Notes under the pieces: generated by a model
Seen by the model: only the letters and a program-made list of their open reading frames with translations
Told to the model about the DNA's origin: nothing
The model's database searches: none
Position numbers and translations under genes: made by a program
Shown here: in pieces, positions 8,830 to 16,678 of the stretch
Numbering within the stretch: the first letter of the stretch is position 1
Layout: each line of letters starts with the position of its first letter
Assembly: GCA_018713255.1 (NCBI GenBank)
Contig: DVFL01000012.1
Coordinates: forward strand, 62,001 to 126,000
Length of the DNA: 64,000 nt
DNA from: Candidatus Cottocaccamicrobium excrementipullorum
Lineage (GTDB): Bacteria; Bacillota; Clostridia; Lachnospirales; Lachnospiraceae
Direction: 5' to 3'

Positions 8830-10413
8830 TTAATGGTACTTTGACTGAAAATCTGAGGGAGTGATTCCGTGGACATTTTTAAATGCCCGGGAAAAGGAAC
8901 GATAATCGCCGTAGCCCAGGTCATAGGCCACATCCCGGATGGAAACGGCAGGATTCATCAACATCCGCCGGGCATATTCCATTTTTTCTGCCAGAAGATA
9001 GTCCCGCAGATTGATATTGGTTTTGTTTTTAAAATAAACGGCAAAATAGGAGGGGCTTAAGTGCACATGCCGGGCAATATCCTCGATTTTAATCCGTTTA
9101 TTGATGCTGGTATGGATAAATTCCTTTGCCTCCCGGACAATCTCATCATCTTCATCTGCTGTGGATTTCTGAGCGGCGGAATATTTTGGGGTGGCGTAGC
9201 CGTACACTGCGTCGATGAATTCGGAAAGCTGACAGAAGGAATCGATGAGCCATCGGCGGATCTGGGAGAGCTTTCGAAACTGGTACAGATCCTGGGCTGT
9301 GGCGATTTCTGTGATTTCGTTGTGAGAGAAATCAGAAAATTCCTTTTCCACCTGGTGAAATAAGGCATAGCAGAAGCTGAACACATAGTTTGGCGGCGGC
9401 GCCGGCACATAAAGGAGCTGTTCCATAAAATGGTCGCAGTAAGAACGGATGCCTTCCAAGTCTTTTTTTACGATATACTGAATTAATGGCAGGTAGTCAA
9501 TATCGGTGAGTTTTAGGTTGGGCGGAACCGTGCAGATGGATTCATAGGTGAAAATCCGGGAGGTATCGTCATAGAGCTGATAAGTCATGGCGGTCAGCGC
9601 ACGGTTATAGGAATAGGGGCATTCCAGGAGGCTGGATACCGCGTCCCCCACTCCGATCAGCGGGAGACTTCCTCCAAGATTCTGAAATACTTCCAGGCAT
9701 CCCATGGCGTTTTTAAAGGGAAGGGTGCTGGAAATGTTAAAAATTCCCACAATCTGGTGGGAATTGTAGTTCCAGAAAACATGTTTTTCGTGAGAAAAGT
9801 ATTGATCCAAGGCAGCTCCTGCCTGGGACAGGAAAGAATCGGATTCTTCCTGAAACTGGAGAACGCAGACATAGCAGGGGCTGTCGCTGATTGGAAGTTC
9901 TGCATCTGCCAGGGTTTGACGGATAATTTCCGGCTCCAGAATTTTGCTGTCAATCAGACGGTTGAAAAAACTGACGTTTAATTTATTTTGGTAAAGCCGA
10001 TTAATCTTCGGCCCTTTCTGCCGGCTGCGTTCCATGCAGATCCGGTAAATTTCATCGTAAAGCTCGTTGCTGTTCACCGGTTTTAAAAGATAAGCCTTTG
10101 CTCCGTAGCGGATAGCCGTCTGAGCGTAGGAAAAATCATCATAACCGCTGAGGAGAATAAAGTCTGTCTGGATGCCTGCTTTTTTCGTTCGTTTAATTAC
10201 TTCCAGACCGTTAAGTTCCGGCATCCGAATGTCGATTACCGCAAGATCCGGCCGGTAGGATAAGATGGCGTCCAGGGCTTCTTTCCCATTTTGAGCAAGG
10301 GAAACAATCCGGATATTTAACTCCGACCAGTCCACGGCATTTTCTAATCGTTTCAGAATTAACTCTTCATCGTCCGCAAGAACAGCAGTAAACCCCACAG
10401 TATTCGGATTCAT
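8830..10413 (-). CDS. YesN-type response regulator (REC plus AraC HTH)
   Basis: Two-component regulator. Receiver domain at residues 7-125 (acidic pair ADDEE, phospho-acceptor Asp 61 in VIDIRMPELNG, Lys in LLKPVN), a long middle region of the YesN type (about 160-410), and an AraC/XylS double HTH at the C-terminus (about 425-527, IEDIARHVHLSPSYFAVYFK and DVAYDLGYGDYRSFSRAFK). I chose the start at 10413 (MNPNTVGF) because AGAAAGGA precedes it and the receiver fold begins there. The frame stays open to 10485, but the extra residues do not resemble the family. First gene of the operon with the kinase, from a consensus promoter at 10506-10534. Likely activates the divergent importer. Confidence 0.93.
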   Translation of the reverse strand: MNPNTVGFTAVLADDEELILKRLENAVDWSELNIRIVSLAQNGKEALDAILSYRPDLAVIDIRMPELNGLEVIKRTKKAGIQTDFILLSGYDDFSYAQTAIRYGAKAYLLKPVNSNELYDEIYRICMERSRQKGPKINRLYQNKLNVSFFNRLIDSKILEPEIIRQTLADAELPISDSPCYVCVLQFQEESDSFLSQAGAALDQYFSHEKHVFWNYNSHQIVGIFNISSTLPFKNAMGCLEVFQNLGGSLPLIGVGDAVSSLLECPYSYNRALTAMTYQLYDDTSRIFTYESICTVPPNLKLTDIDYLPLIQYIVKKDLEGIRSYCDHFMEQLLYVPAPPPNYVFSFCYALFHQVEKEFSDFSHNEITEIATAQDLYQFRKLSQIRRWLIDSFCQLSEFIDAVYGYATPKYSAAQKSTADEDDEIVREAKEFIHTSINKRIKIEDIARHVHLSPSYFAVYFKNKTNINLRDYLLAEKMEYARRMLMNPAVSIRDVAYDLGYGDYRSFSRAFKNVHGITPSDFQSKYH

Positions 10414-10505
10414 AAGTAAAATTCCTTTCTGTATCAGTACGTTGGTACTATGGTGTTGGATGGATAAGCTGCACATTAAACGCATTGGCCGGAGAAATAT
10501 TTTCG

Positions 10506-10534
10506 ATTATATGGCGAAACAGACAACATGTCAA
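10506..10534 (-). promoter_or_regulatory. Consensus promoter for the two-component operon
   Basis: Minus strand TTGACA (10534-10529), 17-nt spacer, TATAAT (10511-10506): a perfect match in both boxes, implying high basal expression. A small dyad AGTAC-N4-GTACT at 10436-10449 lies in the 5' untranslated region. Confidence 0.85.
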
Positions 10535-10541
10535 GCTTTGT

Positions 10542-10604
10542 GAAAATGTTACAGTTTTTTGATCAGAAAGATGGAAAATGTTACATGATAAGTGAAATAT
10601 GTCC
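10542..10604. promoter_or_regulatory. Phased direct repeats, probable regulator binding sites
   Basis: GAAAATGTTACA occurs exactly at 10542-10553 and again at 10574-10585, 32 nt apart (about three helical turns). A weaker copy, GAAATATGTCC, is at 10594-10604, 20 nt further on (two turns). They lie between the two divergent promoters, just upstream of the importer -35, where AraC-type activators bind as direct repeats. The link to the YesN-type regulator is inference from position. Confidence 0.6.
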
Positions 10605-10633
10605 TTCTGAAAATTGTGAAAAAAGGTTAAAAT
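10605..10633 (+). promoter_or_regulatory. Candidate activator-dependent promoter of the importer operon
   Basis: TTCTGA (10605-10610), 17-nt spacer, TAAAAT (10628-10633). The poor -35 right after the direct repeats fits activation by the divergent response regulator. Confidence 0.5.
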
Positions 10634-10691
10634 CAGGCTATGGAACGCATCAGGCAGGAAAATAGCAACAAAAAGAAAAAGGAGGAACATT

Positions 10692-12125
10692 ATGAAGAAA
10701 AAACAACTGATCAGCGCATCCTTAGCGGCAGTCATGGCCTTATCCCTGGCAGCATGCGGAGGTTCATCCTCAGACACCAGCACCACAGCGGCTGGAAGCG
10801 GGGAGAGCCAGGCAGCAGCAGATGGATCTGCGGCAGCGGAAGCACCGGAAGGAAGCACCACCATTGAGGTATGGACAGAGGACCGTCACGACCTGGAATA
10901 TGTACAGGCAAAGATTGATGAGTACAATGAGACCAACACCGATGGAATTTTTATTAATTTAACCACCATTACAGAAGATTACGGCAATATGCTGCTGTTA
11001 GCTTACAACGGCGGCACGGCGCCGGATGTTGTTGGAATGGGAGGAGCCAGTGTTCCTCTGAACAACTTTGCTGATACGGGAATTATCCTTCCCTTAAACG
11101 ACTACATCGATTCTGATGAAACGTATCAGAAGGTAAATGAGCCTTATGAGCATGCTTATGAAGGCTCCAATATGCGGAATGGAAATATTTACTGCGTTTA
11201 CAGCGGCATGCGTTCTGGCGTTCGGGTAATTTACAACAAGGATCTGCTGGAGCAGTGCGGCTATACTGAGATTCCTAAGTCCTTAGACGAGTATATTGCC
11301 ATGGCAAAGGATATCACAGAGCAGGGCGCCGGTAAATATTATGGAATCGGCTTTACTTCTGCATCACCTTTTGAGCGTCTTTTAGAGATGGTAGCTCAGG
11401 TATCCGGCGTATATTACTATGATTATGAAAATGGAAAATTTGATTTCAGCGGCTACAAGGATGTGGTAGAAGCTGGAAAGCGGTTCTTTACCGAGAATAT
11501 TGCTTATCCGGATCAGCAGGGCGTTGACAACATGCGTGCTCTGTTTGCTGAAGGCCAGTTCGCACTGTGGAGCAATGCATCTCAGGAAGCCGGCGTGTTC
11601 ACCGACCAGATCCCCATCGATTCCTTTGAGTGGGGCGTGGCAGAGGTTCCGTCCTTAACCGGAGAGATCCAGGGCGCTCTGCAGACCACACCTTCTAAGG
11701 CATGGGGCATTGTATCCTCTACCCAGCATCCTGATCTGGCCTGGAAGGTCATTCAGTTCTTCCAGTCTGAGGATTTCTTAAAAGGTTATCTGGAAAATGG
11801 CTACTGCCTGCCTATCAGCTCCTACATGGCAGACATAATTGATGAGAGCAAGATTGGCCGGCTGGCAGATTTTGCCGGACTGGATTATGAGTCTGTATAT
11901 CCCACTCCTCCGATTATCAATCTGACCGGCGATGACTATCGGACCGTTCTGTGGAATGCGGTAATGGGATATGTAGATGTGGATGATGCCATTGAGGATC
12001 TGAATACCCGTTACAACGAGGCGCTGGAGGCAGACATCGCGGCGGGTACCACCAAGAGACTGGTTATCTCTGATTATGATCCTCTTCATCCAAACGACGG
12101 AAATATTACTTATCTGGACGAGTAA
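10692..12125 (+). CDS. Sugar ABC transporter substrate-binding lipoprotein (family 1)
   Basis: Extracellular solute-binding protein of the carbohydrate (MalE-like) ABC family. Lipoprotein signal MKKKQLISASLAAVMALSLA with lipobox LAAC (lipidated Cys 22), then a Ser/Gly/Ala-rich tether (about 23-55) and the binding fold starting at IEVWTEDRHD. 477 aa is usual for the family. Strong ribosome site AAAAAGGAGGAAC. First gene of an importer cluster with two permeases; no ATPase gene is nearby, as is common where a shared MsmX-type ATPase serves several importers. With GH28 and uronate genes around it, an oligogalacturonide or related ligand is plausible but unproven. Confidence 0.94.
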   Translation: MKKKQLISASLAAVMALSLAACGGSSSDTSTTAAGSGESQAAADGSAAAEAPEGSTTIEVWTEDRHDLEYVQAKIDEYNETNTDGIFINLTTITEDYGNMLLLAYNGGTAPDVVGMGGASVPLNNFADTGIILPLNDYIDSDETYQKVNEPYEHAYEGSNMRNGNIYCVYSGMRSGVRVIYNKDLLEQCGYTEIPKSLDEYIAMAKDITEQGAGKYYGIGFTSASPFERLLEMVAQVSGVYYYDYENGKFDFSGYKDVVEAGKRFFTENIAYPDQQGVDNMRALFAEGQFALWSNASQEAGVFTDQIPIDSFEWGVAEVPSLTGEIQGALQTTPSKAWGIVSSTQHPDLAWKVIQFFQSEDFLKGYLENGYCLPISSYMADIIDESKIGRLADFAGLDYESVYPTPPIINLTGDDYRTVLWNAVMGYVDVDDAIEDLNTRYNEALEADIAAGTTKRLVISDYDPLHPNDGNITYLDE

Positions 12126-12159
12126 TGACAGAGCAGTAAATTGGCTGGAAAATGATGGA

Positions 12160-12183
12160 ATGGGGCTGCTTCGGCAGCCCCAT
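12160..12183 (+). other. UUCG-capped intercistronic hairpin
   Basis: GGGGCTGC/GCAGCCCC with a TTCG tetraloop, extended by two A-T pairs (10-bp stem). No T-run follows. It sits between the binding-protein gene and the first permease gene, where such stems protect the upstream mRNA and keep binding protein in excess. Confidence 0.65.
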
Positions 12184-12215
12184 ATGCGTACGGTGAAAGG
12201 AGGACTTCCTCAATT

Positions 12216-13127
12216 ATGAAAGAAAAGAAACGTTTCCAAATTAACGGAAATAAGATTGCGCCAGTTTTGATGCTGACGCCGGCAGCGCTTTTTTTGATTG
12301 TCTGCTCGATTTATCCCTTTATCTGGATCTTCCGATACATCTGTTATGACTACAACGGCTTTACGGCTACCTTTACCGGAACCAGAAATTTTACCCGGAT
12401 GCTCAACGATAAGACCTTCTGGGCCAGCGTAGGCCATACCTTCGAATATGCAGCCTACAAGCTGATCTTTATCATTCCTCTGTCCCTGCTGCTGGCAGTA
12501 CTGTTAAATGCAAGAATGCGGGGAAGCAATCTGTTCAGAGGCGTATACTTCATGCCAACTATTATCAGTACTTCCATTTCTGGTATGATTTTCGGTTTCA
12601 TTTTTGCTACCCAGAATGGTATCTTAAATGAAATTTTAATGGCCATTCATCTGATTAAAACGCCGATTCCCTGGCTGAACAGCGTACAGTGGGTAATGGG
12701 AGCAGTTACCATCCTGGCCATTTGGGGCGGCTTTGGTAACTACATGCTGTACTTTACCACCGGAATGAACGGAATTTCTGAGGACGTCTATGAATCGGCC
12801 AAGATCGACGGGGCCAATGCGGTGCAGACCTTCTTCCGCATTACTCTTCCCATGCTGTCGCCGGTATTAAAGGTGGTTTTAATGCTGGCCATCACCGGAG
12901 CCTTTAAGGATTACGAGGCGATCATGGTGCTGACGAAAGGCGGCCCAGGCAATCGTTCCATGGTTATGTTCTTATATATTTACAACATGATTTTCGGAGC
13001 TTCAGGCACCATCACTCAGCCGCAGATCGGCTACGGCGCTTTGTTAAGCGTGGTTGCAGCCATTATTGTGGGAATTGTTACCGTTATTTATATGTTTGTT
13101 TCCAGGAAGCTGGACGATGTAATGTAA
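12216..13127 (+). CDS. Sugar ABC transporter permease (MalF/UgpA-like)
   Basis: Inner subunit of a carbohydrate ABC importer with six predicted membrane segments (first at about 18-40). The cytoplasmic EAA loop is ESAKIDGANAVQTFFRITLP near residue 190, which docks the ATPase. 303 aa is typical of the CUT1 subfamily. The cytoplasmic N-terminus is basic (MKEKKRFQINGNK). An AAAGGAGG site lies 13 nt before the ATG, slightly long spacing. It stands 14 nt before the second permease and belongs to the same operon as the binding lipoprotein. Confidence 0.95.
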   Translation: MKEKKRFQINGNKIAPVLMLTPAALFLIVCSIYPFIWIFRYICYDYNGFTATFTGTRNFTRMLNDKTFWASVGHTFEYAAYKLIFIIPLSLLLAVLLNARMRGSNLFRGVYFMPTIISTSISGMIFGFIFATQNGILNEILMAIHLIKTPIPWLNSVQWVMGAVTILAIWGGFGNYMLYFTTGMNGISEDVYESAKIDGANAVQTFFRITLPMLSPVLKVVLMLAITGAFKDYEAIMVLTKGGPGNRSMVMFLYIYNMIFGASGTITQPQIGYGALLSVVAAIIVGIVTVIYMFVSRKLDDVM

Positions 13128-13141
13128 GGAGGCGCAGATAA

Positions 13142-14008
13142 ATGGAGAGAGGTCATGCAGTTTATTCTACACAAACAAAAATCCTCCGGGCAATCGTCTG
13201 GATTCTCATGGCGCTTCTGGCAGTGATGACCATATTCCCGGTGGCCTATATTGTATTTGGCTCCTTTAAGGAAAATGCAGAGCTGCTGGTAGGCGGAACC
13301 AGTATTCTGCCCAGCAAATGGGTGTTTTCCAATTACGTGGACGCCTGGAAGCAGGCTAATTTTGCAACCTACACCTTAAACAGCGTGTTCCTGGCTCTGG
13401 GAGTAATGATTCTTTCCCTGATTAATTCTACCATGGCCGGATACGTATTTTCCAGAAGCCATTTTAAAGGAAAAGAAATCCTTTACGGATTGTTTGTAAT
13501 GTTTATGTTTATCAACGTGGGTTCTGTCTCTTTGCGTCCTCTGTTTGAGTTGGCGGTAAAGGTAGGAATGAATAAAAGTCTGATTTCTGTTATTTTGATT
13601 TCTACTGGAACGGGACAGGCCACTTACATCTTTTTGTGCCGTGGATTCGTAAATTCCTTGCCCACAGAGCTGGATGAGGCAGCCAAAATTGACGGCTGTT
13701 CCTTCTTTAAGATTTATTACATGATCATTCTGCCGCTGCTGAAGCCGGTAATGGCCACCATCGCCCTGCTGTCCTTCAGACAAGGATGGAATGAGTATAT
13801 TCTTCCATTAGTATTTACTATGACCAACGACAGCATGCGTCCTTTGACCGTAGGCGTAAATATGCTGAAAAATGCAGGAGATGGAACGGCCGCCTGGAAT
13901 ATTATGTTTGCCGGAGCCACCATCGCCATTATCCCCATGCTGATTATCTACTGCATCTTCAGCCGCCACTTTATGAGCGGTATGACCAGCGGCGCAGTAA
14001 AAGGATAA
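13142..14008 (+). CDS. Sugar ABC transporter permease (MalG/UgpE-like)
   Basis: Second permease of the CUT1 importer. Six predicted membrane helices, the first at about 18-38. EAA loop LDEAAKIDGCSFFKIYYMIILP near 178 and the usual C-terminal FSRHFMSGMTSGAVKG ending. 288 aa is the normal length. AGGAGG lies 8 nt before the ATG. It completes the importer without a dedicated ATPase; a 75-nt gap with a GC hairpin separates it from the 816-residue protein gene. Confidence 0.95.
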   Translation: MERGHAVYSTQTKILRAIVWILMALLAVMTIFPVAYIVFGSFKENAELLVGGTSILPSKWVFSNYVDAWKQANFATYTLNSVFLALGVMILSLINSTMAGYVFSRSHFKGKEILYGLFVMFMFINVGSVSLRPLFELAVKVGMNKSLISVILISTGTGQATYIFLCRGFVNSLPTELDEAAKIDGCSFFKIYYMIILPLLKPVMATIALLSFRQGWNEYILPLVFTMTNDSMRPLTVGVNMLKNAGDGTAAWNIMFAGATIAIIPMLIIYCIFSRHFMSGMTSGAVKG

Positions 14009-14028
14009 GGATAGATTGGTATGGCTGA

Positions 14029-14047
14029 CGCGCCGCCTGCCGGCGCG
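14029..14047 (+). other. Intercistronic GC hairpin
   Basis: CGCGCC/GGCGCG around a 7-nt loop, no T-run; probably separates the stability of the importer mRNA from that of the downstream enzyme gene. Confidence 0.4.
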
Positions 14048-14083
14048 GGAAGGTTTGATTGAGGAAAAAGAGAGGTACCTGGT

Positions 14084-16534
14084 ATGGACGAGACAGTAAA
14101 GGGATGGAAACTGGGAAAAGACGGATTTGTAATGGAATACATGGTAGCCGGCCCGGCGCTCGAAGAGTTCCAGACGGAGCTTCGGGATGAAGATCAGCTG
14201 AGACTGGAGGGAAGGCTGCGAAAAGAGATCAGCGAGGAAAGGGAAAAGCAGTGGGAGACGGAGATCCGGCTGGGAGAAAAGGCGCCCAACGGCTGTCCGT
14301 GGCAGGTTTACGCCCCTTATGGAAATGGAATGATTGACGTATCTGATTTTTATTCCACTCTCCAGAAAATCCGGATTCTGGCTGCAGCAGAAATCATTGC
14401 GCCGGAAGAAATGAAGGTGCCGGCTCGGGTGTGGACTTACATGTCCGTGGGGATTTATGTAAATGGAGAATTGGCAGGAAAAGTGGCCTACCCGGATTAC
14501 AAACCGATTCAGTACTGTGATCTTACCCTTTCCTTGAAGAAGGGAAGAAATCAGATTTTGTTTATCTGCGATAATCTTGGCGCAAGAGATACCCGGAATA
14601 TTTTAGGACTGCAGATTCTGGAGCGCCAGGAAGAACTGCGAACGGGACTGGCAGACATAAGCTGCGAAGAACAGACCAGAGAGATGAAGGAATTTTTAGA
14701 TGGGCTGACTCTGGAAGAAAGCCTGGTGAAATTTCCGGGAAAAGCCCCAAAGGGAGCCTGCTATACAGAGAGCCGGGAGAGTCCGGATTATGAAGTAATG
14801 CGTCAGCCGGTTTCCTGGAAATCTCTGGAGGGAGAAGAGAATCTTCAGATTCCGGAGTCTGTTCTGGGGGTAGAAATCCGTATTCAGCAGGGGGGCATCA
14901 CCTTGTCCCGCAGCCTTGAGGCCGTTTCGCATAAAAAGATTTTGCTGCGTAGGCCAGGAACCAGTGAGAAGCAGGCTTGGCTGGATACTATGGAGTCTAT
15001 TGCCTCTGTATCCAGTTTAAATCGGGGAAAGTTCGGATTTGCGATTTTTAATGTGCTGGCCAGAAAGTACCTGGGCAAAGAAGGCCCAAAAGACCGGCAG
15101 TATCTTATGGAGACCTTGGACCTGATTCAGACCAGAGTGGACTGCTCAGATTTTATCGTCTGCGGTTTCCTGCGGTACATGCATCACTATCCATTGGATG
15201 AAGAACTTCAGGCAAAGGCCAAGGAAGTGCTTTTGGATTTCCGTTACTGGATGAATATGGAAGGAACAGACGCCATGTGTTTCTGGAGTGAAAACCATGC
15301 GCTGATGTTCTACGCAGCAGCAATGGATGCCGGAAAAACTTATCCTGATGCTTATTTCCACCGGGCAAAGATGACGGGAGAAGAGCTTTGCCGCTACAGC
15401 GAAGATAAACTGAGGCAGTGGTTGACCGATGTGGAAGAGTATGGATACGAGGAGTTTTTAAGTGCAGTTTACATGTGCGTTACTCTCGGCGCTTTGGTCC
15501 ATGTTATTGATTTTGCCTGTGAAGAGATTTCCGCCCGGGCAAGAAAGGCGGCGGACCTTCTTCTGACTCAGCTGAGCCGTCACGTATTTAAGGGAACAAT
15601 GATGGCTCCCATGGGCAGAGTGTACCGGGATGTGATTTATCCCTTTGGACAGGGATCTCAGTCTATTGTAAATCTCGTTGATCCTCAGGCGCCGTATTCT
15701 TATGGAGAGGGATGGCTTGCTTTCCTGGCAACCAGCAGTTACCGGTTCCCAGAGGGGTTAAAGGCGTTAATGGAGGAGGAGACCGACTGCTCATATACTT
15801 CGGGAAATGCCCGGATTCATCTGGAAAAAACGAAGAATTACTGCCTGACATCTGTGGAATCCCCAAGGCAGGATGAATACGTCCGCTGGCATAATGAACG
15901 GATTGACGGATCCTGGACGAATTCAGATACCCATCAATTTACCAAGTCCTTAAATGAATGCTTCCACGGGACCTCCTGCTTCCAGCCAGGCACCTACGGC
16001 TACCAGCAGCATATGTGGTATGGAGCCCTTTCTCCAGAGGCAGTGATTTTTACCAACCATCCAGGAACCTGGGCAGAGCGTTCCAGCATGCGTCCTGGAT
16101 ACTGGTTCGGCAACGGAGTGATGCCTGCCATTAAGCAGGAAAAGGGAATTTTAGGCGCGGTTTATCAGATAACGGAAGAGCATCCTGTATCCTTTACCCA
16201 TGTATACTGCCCGGCAGAACGGTTTGATGTGGTAAGACAGGAGGGCAGCTGGCTATTTTTACAAAAGGGAGAAGGCTATATGGCCTTATGGTCCAGCCAG
16301 GGGATGGAACCTTATGATGATACGATTTTCCACTGCGAATTCCGGGTATACAGCCGCAATCATGCTTATCTGTGCGTATGCGGCGGAGGTGAGAAGTATT
16401 CTTCTCTGGAAGAGTTTTGCGCTTATGCAAAGAGTCTGAAGCCTGTTTACTCTCCGGAAGAAGGAGTGCTTAGCGCAGAGGGATTCCAGTTAACCTGCCG
16501 GACGGTTCAGGATCCCACGCAGTTTGTGGAATAG
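14084..16534 (+). CDS. Large protein of unknown family, predicted carbohydrate-active enzyme
   Basis: I do not recognise a named family. The layout looks like three parts. Residues 1-190 are beta-rich, with a VNGELAGKVAYPDY...DLTLSLKKGRNQ pattern resembling the jelly-roll accessory domains of glycosidases. About 300-560 is helical and looks like an alpha/alpha toroid, with the conserved-looking MCFWSENHALMFYAAAMDAG near 398-417. About 570-816 is beta-rich and ends in a sandwich-like region. Toroid plus C-terminal sandwich is the architecture of heparinase/alginate-lyase-type enzymes and of several GH families, and SENH could carry catalytic residues. No signal peptide, so it would act on imported oligosaccharides. 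It lies between the importer and a GH28 gene and ends before an intrinsic terminator. Confidence 0.8.
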   Translation: MDETVKGWKLGKDGFVMEYMVAGPALEEFQTELRDEDQLRLEGRLRKEISEEREKQWETEIRLGEKAPNGCPWQVYAPYGNGMIDVSDFYSTLQKIRILAAAEIIAPEEMKVPARVWTYMSVGIYVNGELAGKVAYPDYKPIQYCDLTLSLKKGRNQILFICDNLGARDTRNILGLQILERQEELRTGLADISCEEQTREMKEFLDGLTLEESLVKFPGKAPKGACYTESRESPDYEVMRQPVSWKSLEGEENLQIPESVLGVEIRIQQGGITLSRSLEAVSHKKILLRRPGTSEKQAWLDTMESIASVSSLNRGKFGFAIFNVLARKYLGKEGPKDRQYLMETLDLIQTRVDCSDFIVCGFLRYMHHYPLDEELQAKAKEVLLDFRYWMNMEGTDAMCFWSENHALMFYAAAMDAGKTYPDAYFHRAKMTGEELCRYSEDKLRQWLTDVEEYGYEEFLSAVYMCVTLGALVHVIDFACEEISARARKAADLLLTQLSRHVFKGTMMAPMGRVYRDVIYPFGQGSQSIVNLVDPQAPYSYGEGWLAFLATSSYRFPEGLKALMEEETDCSYTSGNARIHLEKTKNYCLTSVESPRQDEYVRWHNERIDGSWTNSDTHQFTKSLNECFHGTSCFQPGTYGYQQHMWYGALSPEAVIFTNHPGTWAERSSMRPGYWFGNGVMPAIKQEKGILGAVYQITEEHPVSFTHVYCPAERFDVVRQEGSWLFLQKGEGYMALWSSQGMEPYDDTIFHCEFRVYSRNHAYLCVCGGGEKYSSLEEFCAYAKSLKPVYSPEEGVLSAEGFQLTCRTVQDPTQFVE

Positions 16535-16577
16535 CCAACAAGAAACAATGGGCCTTTTTATGGCCTGGGAAGCTTTG

Positions 16578-16613
16578 AAAAAAGCCGGCGGAGGAAACAA
16601 CGCCGGCTTTTTT
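16578..16613 (+). terminator. Intrinsic terminator between the 816-aa gene and GH28
   Basis: GCCGGCG/CGCCGGC stem with a 10-nt loop, flanked by A6 and T6 so the stem can extend to 13 bp. Works in both directions in principle. It probably ends most importer-operon transcription before the GH28 gene. Confidence 0.85.
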
Positions 16614-16678
16614 CCGGGGAAATATGGTTTGATCAGATAAAAGAGAAAGAGATGAAACGGGAAAATGGAGGCGAAAGA

